5,882 nucleotides of DNA from Lachnospiraceae bacterium (GTDB lineage: Bacteria > Bacillota > Clostridia > Lachnospirales > Lachnospiraceae), in assembly GCA_900754855.1 (NCBI GenBank), contig CAAEEI010000188.1, positions 1-5,882 of the forward strand. Direction: 5' to 3'. Below the pieces are notes generated by a model. It had not been told where the DNA came from. It saw only the letters and a list, made by a program, of their open reading frames with translations, and searched no databases. Positions 1 through 4,418 of the stretch are shown here, piece by piece; position 1 is the stretch's first letter; every line of letters starts with the position of its first letter. Made by a program: the position numbers and the translations under genes.

Positions 1-23
1 GACAATATACGAAATTTGCCAAT

Positions 24-60
24 AAAGAGCGGATTCAGTAAGAATCTGCTCTTTTTGTCT
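24..60 (+). terminator. Rho-independent terminator of an upstream + strand gene
   Basis: A 13-base-pair stem (24-36 with 42-54, one G-U pair, five-base loop) is followed by a T-rich run to about 67. It should end a transcript entering from the left. The coding end of that gene is not resolvable: two frames have a stop in the first 40 bases (TAA at 22-24 and at 38-40), and too few residues remain to identify a protein. Confidence 0.9.
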
Positions 61-81
61 TTTTTTAGAAGACGAATAGCA

Positions 82-111
82 TTGAGAACCGGTCTTAAAC
101 CTTGTTATACT
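82..111 (+). promoter_or_regulatory. Sigma-A-like promoter of the MerR-type gene
   Basis: TTGAGA (82-87) and TATACT (106-111) are separated by 18 bases, close to the housekeeping consensus. Transcription would start near 118, leaving a leader of about 70 bases before the ATG at 189. It follows the terminator at 24-60, so the MerR-type gene probably has an independent transcript. A weaker TATAGT at 164-169 lacks a good -35. Confidence 0.6.
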
Positions 112-188
112 ATGGGTATGCCGGATGCGGAGCGTTTCTGAACAGACTTCTATCCAGTTAAAATATAGTATGACAGGGGCGAAAAAAT

Positions 189-935
189 ATGAAGGAAAAA
201 AGATATTCCATTTCGGAGGCTTCCAGACTTCTGGAAGTAGAGAATCATGTTCTCAGATATTGGGAAGAGGAATTGGAACTGAACATTCCCAGAAATGAAC
301 TGGGCCATCGATATTACCGGGAAGAGGAAATACAGATTTTAAACTGTATCAAAGAATTAAAGAATAAAGGGTTTCAATTAAAAGCAGTGAAAGAAGTATT
401 GCCGGATCTTGAAGAAAAGAAGCTCATTGACGTACATAAACTTCTGGCTACACAGGTGGAACTGGAAAATATGGGCATAGAGGAAGAGGAATCTGACGTC
501 CATCAGGAAAAAGAAACAGAAGATTGTCGCCAGAAGGTCGTGGCCATCAGAAAAAATGAAAGTAAAAAAAATGCGGAACCGGGAGAACCGGAGTCTCTTC
601 CCATGGAAACAAAGAAAAAAGAAGCGGCAGTCTTTCGTAATAATGAGGAAAAAATGCAGGAATTTGAATCCATTATGGGACGAATCATCGGAAAAGCGCT
701 TCGCGAACAGGCACAGGGACTGGGAGAGGCCATGGGAGAGCAGATTAGCTGTCGTGTGGCCAGAGAATTAGACGTGGTAATGGAAGAACGGGAAGAAAGA
801 GAAGAGGCCCGTTATAAAAAACTGGACGAGACCATTCGGAACTATCAGAAGGCAAGGCAGGAAATCGCCGTGTCCAAGGATGACGGTGGTCGAAAGAAAA
901 GTCGCTTTTTTCGGAAAAACAAGAGGAAAATCTAA
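189..935 (+). CDS. MerR-family HTH protein with long charged C-terminal region
   Basis: This 248-residue protein begins with a MerR-type winged helix-turn-helix, roughly residues 5-75: YSISEASRLLEV, the LRYWEEE turn, the wing around GHRYYREEEI, and IKELKNKGFQLKAVKEVL. No recognisable ligand- or metal-binding domain follows. Residues 95-230 are very rich in Glu, Lys and Arg and likely helical, with coiled-coil character around 150-225. The protein ends in a basic, aromatic tail, KKSRFFRKNKRKI. The ATG at 189 is supported by AGGGG at 175-179, nine bases upstream, and by the HTH starting at once. DNA binding in the cytoplasm is expected. The architecture (MerR-like HTH, coiled coil, basic tail) recalls the chromosome-anchoring protein RacA of Bacillus more than a classic metal or drug sensor, but that is inference from layout, not sequence identity. 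It could simply be an uncharacterised regulator. It sits alone between terminators, apart from the possible small ORF at 999-1064. Confidence 0.9.
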   Translation: MKEKRYSISEASRLLEVENHVLRYWEEELELNIPRNELGHRYYREEEIQILNCIKELKNKGFQLKAVKEVLPDLEEKKLIDVHKLLATQVELENMGIEEEESDVHQEKETEDCRQKVVAIRKNESKKNAEPGEPESLPMETKKKEAAVFRNNEEKMQEFESIMGRIIGKALREQAQGLGEAMGEQISCRVARELDVVMEEREEREEARYKKLDETIRNYQKARQEIAVSKDDGGRKKSRFFRKNKRKI

Positions 936-941
936 GGAGAA

Positions 942-987
942 ATGAAAAAGAAATTCAAAAAATAATGAAGAAGAAATTCAGAAAATC
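942..987 (+). repeat. Tandem duplication of a 23-base unit
   Basis: Units 942-964 and 965-987 match at 20 of 23 positions, differing at unit positions 6, 17 and 23. Each begins with ATG and encodes Lys-rich residues (MKKKFKK then two stops; MKKKFRK and onward). The repeat begins seven bases after the MerR-type stop codon. The first ATG is in that gene's frame, and the second is shifted. It is probably a local slippage duplication in a purine-rich stretch. Confidence 0.75.
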
Positions 988-998
988 CGGAGGGCAGT

Positions 999-1064
999 AT
1001 GGAAAAAGAGAAAGAACACCCGGAGAAAATCGACAAAGATAATTCAGAGGAAAGCTGTCCATGA
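999..1064 (+). CDS. Possible 21-residue small protein (unrecognised)
   Basis: An ATG at 999 follows a good ribosome site, GGAGGG at 989-994, with a short four-base gap. It opens a 21-codon frame ending in TGA at 1062-1064. The product is highly charged (Glu and Lys rich, starting MEKEKEHPEK and ending EESCP) with one Cys next to its C-terminus. It is in the same phase as the MerR-type gene 63 bases upstream and stops one base before the terminator stem at 1066, so it would share that transcript. I do not recognise it. Purine-rich DNA easily produces such frames, so this is only a candidate. Confidence 0.3.
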   Translation: MEKEKEHPEKIDKDNSEESCP

Positions 1065-1065
1065 C

Positions 1066-1102
1066 AAAAGGCTGCTGCATTTTAATCATGCAACAGCCTT
1101 TT
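1066..1102. terminator. Bidirectional terminator between MerR-type and ferredoxin genes
   Basis: The sequence 1066-1080 pairs with 1088-1102 (14 of 15 positions, one C-A mismatch) around a seven-base loop. The arms start with AAAA and end with TTTT, so RNA from either strand ends its hairpin in a U run. It lies between the 3' ends of two convergent genes, fitting a shared terminator. Confidence 0.85.
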
Positions 1103-1134
1103 CTCTGCTGTAAAACAGCCAATAAAATCTTAAA

Positions 1135-1305
1135 TTATTCCTGGCTGATAGCGCCTGCTGGGCAAGCACCTGCACAAGTTCCGCAGTCGATGCAGGAATC
1201 TGCGTCGATTTCGAATTTGCCGTCGCCTTCGCTGATTGCGCCAACTGGGCATTCGCCTTCACAAGTTCCACAGCTGATACATTCGTCAGAAATTACGTAT
1301 GCCAT
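1135..1305 (-). CDS. Small 2[4Fe-4S] bacterial-type ferredoxin
   Basis: This 56-residue protein is a clostridial-type ferredoxin, a soluble low-potential electron carrier for anaerobic redox enzymes such as hydrogenases and 2-oxoacid oxidoreductases. Two complete CxxCxxCxxxCP motifs are visible: Cys 9, 12, 15 and 19 (ISCGTCEGECP) and Cys 38, 41, 44 and 48 (IDCGTCAGACP). In this fold the fourth Cys of each motif completes the cluster formed by the first three of the other. The two halves look like the usual internal gene duplication, each ending PxGAIS. The length is typical of the family (about 55-56 residues), and no extra domain is present. The ATG at 1305 is preceded by AGGAGG eight bases upstream (plus-strand 1314-1319). 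It has its own promoter at 1361-1389 and the convergent terminator at 1066-1102, so it is monocistronic, as is common for a highly expressed ferredoxin. The partner enzyme cannot be told from context. Confidence 0.97.
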   Translation of the reverse strand: MAYVISDECISCGTCEGECPVGAISEGDGKFEIDADSCIDCGTCAGACPAGAISQE

Positions 1306-1360
1306 GATAATATCCTCCTTTAATTTTAGATAATTAAAAACTTTTTAGTTCCGTATTCCT

Positions 1361-1389
1361 ATTCTATACTAGATTACTTTTAATATCAA
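1361..1389 (-). promoter_or_regulatory. Sigma-A-like promoter of the ferredoxin gene
   Basis: On the minus strand, TTGATA (1389-1384) and TAGAAT (1366-1361) are 17 bases apart. An overlapping TATAGA gives a 15-base spacer. Transcription would start about 50 bases before the ferredoxin ATG. It is divergent from the YARHG promoter at 1514-1542. Confidence 0.55.
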
Positions 1390-1480
1390 GCGTAAATACT
1401 GGAAAAACACCCTTTAAATTGTATTTTTATCCGACCAAAAACCGTGTGATTTCGTCAAAAAAGGAAAAAATCACTATGGA

Positions 1481-1499
1481 TGTTAAATAATCATTAACA
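1481..1499. promoter_or_regulatory. Dyad upstream of the YARHG promoter
   Basis: TGTTAA (1481-1486) and TTAACA (1494-1499) form a perfect six-base inverted repeat with a seven-base centre, ending 14 bases before the -35 at 1514. The AT-rich 19-base size and position would suit an activator or repressor site in this divergent intergenic region. The regulator is unknown, and chance is possible in DNA this AT-rich. Confidence 0.3.
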
Positions 1500-1510
1500 A
1501 TGAACAGAAA

Positions 1511-1534
1511 GGGTTGTCCTCCGTAGGATAATCC
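1511..1534. promoter_or_regulatory. Dyad overlapping the -35 of the YARHG promoter
   Basis: GGGTTGTCCT (1511-1520) and AGGATAATCC (1525-1534) form a 10-base inverted repeat with a four-base centre, eight of ten positions exact. It covers the TTGTCC -35 and most of the spacer of the promoter at 1514-1542, the place where a repressor would block RNA polymerase. This is inference from position and symmetry only. Confidence 0.4.
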
Positions 1535-1542
1535 ACTATAAT
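1514..1542 (+). promoter_or_regulatory. Sigma-A-like promoter of the YARHG gene
   Basis: TTGTCC (1514-1519) is followed after 17 bases by a perfect TATAAT (1537-1542). Transcription would start near 1549, giving a leader of about 75 bases. A second TATAAT at 1582-1587 has only a poor -35 (TTAGGT at 1560-1565) and might be a weaker alternative. Confidence 0.65.
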
Positions 1543-1544
1543 AA

Positions 1545-1584
1545 ATAAAAAACATGTTATTAGGTCAAAAAACATATTTTTTAT
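1545..1584. repeat. AT-rich inverted repeat at the start of the YARHG leader
   Basis: The sequence 1545-1558 pairs with 1571-1584 at 13 of 14 positions around a 12-base loop. The left arm contains the small palindrome AACATGTT (1551-1558). It begins at the predicted start site of the promoter at 1514-1542 and overlaps the second TATAAT. It could be an operator or a 5' leader hairpin. With A and T tracts in both arms, some of the symmetry may be compositional. Confidence 0.45.
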
Positions 1585-1624
1585 AATGGGAAGATAAAAC
1601 TTATAGGTAAAGGGAGAGAAAACG

Positions 1625-2170
1625 ATGGGCAGGAAAAATGACAGAAGCAGGATCAATACAAAAATGGCATTGACCGGTCTTTTTGTTTTTGTATTGATTG
1701 CCGTGGTGGTGTATTCTTTTATGCTATTGCAAAAACAGAGAGAAAAAGCCATTTCTTCTGCCAGAAATACGGCGGAGATAGAGATAACAGACGCGATTGA
1801 CGGAGAGGCGGCCGGCGTGATCAAACTTTCGTCCGAGAGTGAAGAAGGCGACGTTTATCTGATCAGAGGAAATGACAAGGGGGCCAATCCCTACGAAAGA
1901 GTGGATCGTCTTGCGTACACAGATCGTATTCGCTACACGCAGGAAGAACTTTCCCGTCTGGATTCCAATGGATTGCGAATCACAAGAAACGAAATTTATG
2001 CCAGACACGGAAGGATGTTTAACGATCAGGATATTCAGGAGTATTTTAATAATCAGGAATGGTATATCGCCAGATCCTCTTCGGCGGTTTTTGACGAATC
2101 CTGCTTAAACGAGGTGGAACAGTATAACCTTAGTCTGATTATTTCTTACGAACTAAAACAGAACTACTAA
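1625..2170 (+). CDS. Membrane-anchored YARHG-domain protein
   Basis: This 181-residue protein has a short basic N-terminus (MGRKNDRSRINTK), one hydrophobic membrane segment at about residues 15-36, a polar linker of about 65 residues and a C-terminal YARHG domain at about 104-175. The family signature is plain: YTQEELSRLDSNGLRITRNEIYARHGRMF, then IQEYFNNQEWY. YARHG is a small extracellular domain of unknown function common in Firmicutes surface proteins. With positive residues before the membrane segment and no cleavage motif visible, the domain should face the outside on an uncleaved anchor. The ATG at 1625 has AGGGAG eight bases upstream (1611-1616) and precedes the membrane segment directly. 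The gene stands alone, with its own promoter and several dyads in front and a structured terminator region behind. No enzymatic residues can be assigned; a sensory or wall-associated role would be a guess. Confidence 0.9.
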   Translation: MGRKNDRSRINTKMALTGLFVFVLIAVVVYSFMLLQKQREKAISSARNTAEIEITDAIDGEAAGVIKLSSESEEGDVYLIRGNDKGANPYERVDRLAYTDRIRYTQEELSRLDSNGLRITRNEIYARHGRMFNDQDIQEYFNNQEWYIARSSSAVFDESCLNEVEQYNLSLIISYELKQNY

Positions 2171-2230
2171 GGCCGGAGCCGGATAAAAAGAATAGAGGAA
2201 AAGGCGGAAATTAAAGAATACAGAGAAGCG

Positions 2231-2349
2231 AAAAATCGCAGGCTAAACGGAATTTTAACACGGTATCCCTGTATGGTATGCAGAAATGTTCATGAACATT
2301 AAGCAGAAAACAGAGGATACGGGAAAGAAACCGAAACCTGCGATTTTTT
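2231..2349. terminator. Large nested inverted repeat; convergent terminator and possible structured RNA
   Basis: The outer arms 2231-2242 and 2337-2348 pair perfectly over 12 bases, A-rich on the left and T-rich on the right, so either strand gives a G+C-containing stem ending in a U run. It lies between the convergent YARHG and phosphofructokinase genes and probably terminates both. Four further paired segments nest inside: CGG 2248-2250 with CCG 2331-2333; GTATCC 2263-2268 with GGATAC 2315-2320; CTGT 2269-2272 with ACAG 2310-2313, with one bulged base; and TGC 2279-2281 with GCA 2303-2305. At the centre is a perfect 16-base palindrome, AATGTTCATGAACATT, at 2285-2300. This is much more structure than termination needs. 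It could be a stable RNA or a small palindromic repeat element. No good promoter for it is visible on either strand. Confidence 0.7.
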
Positions 2350-2372
2350 AGTTTATCTTCTGGTAAAAAAGT

Positions 2373-3605
2373 TTATTTTCGTGAGACAAAGGCCGGAAGG
2401 CCATCTTCTCCGAGAGGAACTTCAATGCTGCCCTGAATTAAAGGGCGGGCATAACGAAGAAAAGCCTCGGTCACATCTGTACCGTCTTCGTTAATCCATG
2501 CCAGAGGAACCGTTTTTTCTTTATTACATACCGCATTAACGTCCACCAGATCACAATGCATGGAATAGGAATCGTCTGCGCTGTCTTCACGAACAAAGGC
2601 AACCATTTTTCCGGTTGCTCCCTGCAAAGCAGCCTGAACGCCAAACTTTCCAGCCATGGAAGCCTCTTTCTGGTCAGCGGCAGCAATCATAACAGAGGAA
2701 CAACGCTGACTGACATTAAATTCTACAGAACGAGCTTTTACCCCCAGGCGGGAACGAACAAGATTTTCCAGATATTTACCACAGCCGGCAAGCATCTTGT
2801 GTCCAAAGCTGTCTGTACCCACCGAACTGTCATATTCACAAATGAACGTTCCTTTGTCATCATGAATGCCCTCAGAAACACAGACGATGACGTTGCAGTT
2901 TCTTTCCAGACAACTGCTGACGCTGGAAAGAAAAGCTTCCTGATCAAACGCTGTTTCCGGAAGATAAATCAGCATTGGATTATCGCCAACATGTTTTCGG
3001 GCAAGAGCAGCGGCGGCAGTCAGCCAGCCGGCATGGCGTCCCATGATTTCAATAATCGTTACGGAAGGTTTTTCATATACATTTGCGTCTAGCACAATCT
3101 CACGGACGGTGGAAGCGACATATCTGGCGGCGCTTCCGTATCCCGGGGTGTGGTCTGTCTGTACCAGATCGTTATCAATGGTCTTCGGCTGGCCGATGAT
3201 GCGAATATCACTGCCGATCGAAGCGGCATAACGGGATAGTTTACTCACTGTATCCATCGAATCGTTTCCGCCAATATATTGAAAGTAACCAATGTTCATT
3301 TCTTCGAATTTGGCGAAAAGCTGAGGGTATACCGGATCCTGAAGATCTTCCGGTAATTTATAACGGCAGGAACCAAGGTAAGCGCCGGGTGTATATAAAA
3401 GTTTTTGCAGATCCTCCCCTGGAAGAGCTTCTGTAAAATCTAAAATTGTATCATGTAAAAAACCTTCGATGCCATTAACCATGCCATAAACATGCTCAAT
3501 CTGATCTGGATGGGAAAGCGCTTCGGACACTACACCGTAAAGGCTGCTGTTGATCACCGCTGTAGGTCCGCCGGACTGTCCTACGATGAGATTTTTTCCT
3601 GACAT
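2373..3605 (-). CDS. pfp: Phosphofructokinase, pyrophosphate-dependent type
   Basis: This 410-residue enzyme phosphorylates fructose 6-phosphate at C1 to give fructose 1,6-bisphosphate in glycolysis, in the cytoplasm. Family motifs in order are the N-terminal phosphate loop GQSGGPTAVINSS (9-21), YIGGNDSMDT (110-119), the catalytic loop PKTIDND (140-146), TPGYGSAAR (153-161) and MGRHAGWL (188-195). Lys in PKTIDND, where ATP enzymes usually have Gly (PGTIDND), and Asp after GGN, where ATP enzymes have Gly (GGDGS), are the known marks of pyrophosphate use. That would make the reaction reversible and save ATP. Asn114 stands where many relatives have Asp. The length, about 410, exceeds the roughly 320 of E. 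coli-type ATP enzymes and fits PPi-type clostridial proteins. The ATG at 3605 follows AGGAGG (3620-3615) by nine bases, and the phosphate loop starts at once. It is monocistronic, with its own promoter (3659-3687). Donor specificity is inferred from residues, and databases may label it simply 6-phosphofructokinase. Confidence 0.95.
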   Translation of the reverse strand: MSGKNLIVGQSGGPTAVINSSLYGVVSEALSHPDQIEHVYGMVNGIEGFLHDTILDFTEALPGEDLQKLLYTPGAYLGSCRYKLPEDLQDPVYPQLFAKFEEMNIGYFQYIGGNDSMDTVSKLSRYAASIGSDIRIIGQPKTIDNDLVQTDHTPGYGSAARYVASTVREIVLDANVYEKPSVTIIEIMGRHAGWLTAAAALARKHVGDNPMLIYLPETAFDQEAFLSSVSSCLERNCNVIVCVSEGIHDDKGTFICEYDSSVGTDSFGHKMLAGCGKYLENLVRSRLGVKARSVEFNVSQRCSSVMIAAADQKEASMAGKFGVQAALQGATGKMVAFVREDSADDSYSMHCDLVDVNAVCNKEKTVPLAWINEDGTDVTEAFLRYARPLIQGSIEVPLGEDGLPAFVSRK

Positions 3606-3658
3606 AACTATGTACCTCCTGTCATTGTTTTGATAAAGATTAGTGGTTTTATGTATCT

Positions 3659-3687
3659 ATTATACTATAAGGAAGAAAAGCTGTCTA
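3659..3687 (-). promoter_or_regulatory. Sigma-A-like promoter of the phosphofructokinase gene
   Basis: On the minus strand, TAGACA (3687-3682) and a perfect TATAAT (3664-3659) are 17 bases apart. The start site would be near 3652, leaving a leader of about 47 bases before the ATG at 3605. It faces away from the DUF1858 promoter at 3818-3846. Confidence 0.65.
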
Positions 3688-3756
3688 TTTTTATTCCCGA
3701 AGATTGCAGGGACGGAAGACAGAGGAAAATAAAACAGGGAGAAGAAGGAAAAAAGT

Positions 3757-3861
3757 ATGGAGATCGTGTGGAGATACAGCGCCAAGAAAAGAAGCGAAGG
3801 AATGAAAGAAAAAACAATTGAATTTTTAAAATCAGTGTATTATACTGGGATAAGTAGCTAA
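3757..3861 (+). CDS. Possible 34-residue small ORF (unrecognised)
   Basis: An ATG at 3757 with AGGA at 3745-3748, eight bases upstream, opens 34 codons ending in TAA at 3859-3861. The product starts MEIVWRYSAKKRSEG and is basic and polar, with no membrane segment. I recognise no family. Against it, the frame runs through the likely promoter of the DUF1858 gene (3818-3846), and no clear promoter precedes it. It may be chance reading of intergenic DNA. Confidence 0.15.
   Translation: MEIVWRYSAKKRSEGMKEKTIEFLKSVYYTGISS
3818..3846 (+). promoter_or_regulatory. Sigma-A-like promoter of the DUF1858 gene
   Basis: TTGAAT (3818-3823) and TATACT (3841-3846) are separated by 17 bases. The start site near 3853 would give a leader of about 47 bases before the ATG at 3900. 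Confidence 0.6.
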
Positions 3862-3899
3862 GAGAAAAAGATACTAGAAAATAACAGGAGGAATATATA

Positions 3900-4109
3900 A
3901 TGACACAGATTACAAAACAGACCTTAATCGGAGAAATGCTGGGAATGGATATGGGGATTGCCGCAATTTTAATGGCAGCAGGTATGCATTGCGTGGGATG
4001 CCCTTCTTCCGCAGGAGAAAGTCTGGAAGAAGCATGCATGGTTCATGGCATGGATGCAGATCAGGTAATGAAACGCATTAATGATTATCTGGCAAATAAA
4101 GAAAAATAG
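3900..4109 (+). CDS. DUF1858 redox-disulfide domain protein
   Basis: This 69-residue protein consists of a single DUF1858 domain, the family described as a hybrid-cluster-protein-associated redox disulfide domain. The N-terminal part (ITKQTLIGEMLGMDMGIAAILMAAGMHC) and the strongly conserved HCVGCPSSAGESLEEAC segment are both present. Cys31 and Cys34 form a CxxC pair, with a third Cys at 46, as usual in the family. Relatives occur alone or fused to other domains in anaerobes. The name implies thiol redox chemistry or metal-cluster association, but no reaction is established. The ATG at 3900 has AGGAGG at 3886-3891, eight bases upstream. It has its own promoter (3818-3846) and terminator (4161-4218), so it is probably monocistronic. 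No hybrid cluster protein gene lies in this window. It is divergent from the phosphofructokinase gene. Confidence 0.93.
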   Translation: MTQITKQTLIGEMLGMDMGIAAILMAAGMHCVGCPSSAGESLEEACMVHGMDADQVMKRINDYLANKEK

Positions 4110-4147
4110 AAGTTTTTCTTTATCGGCGCGTAAAGCGCATAGAAAAA
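4096..4147 (+). repeat. Two mutually exclusive hairpins at the end of the DUF1858 gene
   Basis: The sequence 4096-4106 pairs perfectly with 4113-4123 (11 bases) around a six-base loop containing the TAG stop codon at 4107-4109. The same right arm, TTTTTCT at 4113-4119, can instead pair with AGAAAAA at 4141-4147, enclosing a GCGC-GTAAA-GCGC hairpin (4126-4138). The two folds cannot coexist. Both outer stems are mainly A-U, so stability is modest. Confidence 0.45.
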
Positions 4148-4160
4148 TTGAGCAGAAAAG

Positions 4161-4218
4161 AAATCGGTTGCTGTAGTTATGGTTTATGACAGATCATAGC
4201 AGGGCAATCGATTTTTTT
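4161..4218 (+). terminator. Rho-independent terminator of the DUF1858 gene
   Basis: The arms 4161-4171 and 4204-4214 pair over 11 bases with one G-U pair, and seven Ts run from 4212 to 4218. An inner stem, GTTATG with CATAGC (one G-U), lies inside the loop. It starts 52 bases after the DUF1858 stop codon. The A-rich left arm means it could also act weakly on the minus strand. Confidence 0.8.
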
Positions 4219-4333
4219 ATCCAATATGTCGTAAAACCCCTTGCTTTAACTATGGGGATATAAGACACTTCCATCGAATTTACACAAGTAATGAAGATGG
4301 AACAAAACAGACTATTTTGAGCAATGGCACCAT

Positions 4334-4398
4334 AAAAAAATGTCCCGAAATGAAGTCCTCCCTGTTTTTTGAAAAGAGGAGGGAAAGCAAAACGGGAC
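4334..4398 (-). terminator. Rho-independent terminator of the mecA-like gene
   Basis: Read on the minus strand, GTCCCG (4398-4393) pairs with CGGGAC (4347-4342), with an inner CCTCC/GGAGG-type pairing across a loop, and a run of seven Ts follows at 4340-4334. It lies 21 bases past the stop codon at 4419, as expected for the end of that transcript. Confidence 0.8.
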
Positions 4399-4418
4399 GA
4401 TTGCACAGCATTAGTCAA

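Noticed and set aside
1061..1333. Plus-strand 90-codon ORF opposite the ferredoxin
   Set aside because: It is antisense to the clear two-cluster ferredoxin and begins at the bidirectional terminator. Its Pro/Ser/Ala repeats merely mirror the ferredoxin duplication.
1483..1824. Minus-strand 113-codon ORF over the YARHG promoter and N-terminus
   Set aside because: It overlaps the promoter and the membrane segment of the YARHG gene in antisense and has no ribosome site.
2171..2185. GGCCGGAGCCGG just after the YARHG stop as a terminator
   Set aside because: The loop would be too small, or the stem only three pairs, and no T run follows.
2556..3092. Plus-strand 178-codon ORF inside the phosphofructokinase gene
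   Set aside because: It is an antisense shadow of a strongly conserved enzyme gene, with no promoter or ribosome site.
3665..4039. Minus-strand 124-codon ORF opposite the DUF1858 gene
   Set aside because: It crosses both divergent promoters and the antisense of a recognised domain, and its Ser/Phe/Ile-rich product looks like reverse-frame translation.
4194..4418. Minus-strand 74-codon ORF downstream of mecA
   Set aside because: It covers the mecA terminator and part of the DUF1858 terminator, has no ribosome site and resembles no family I know.
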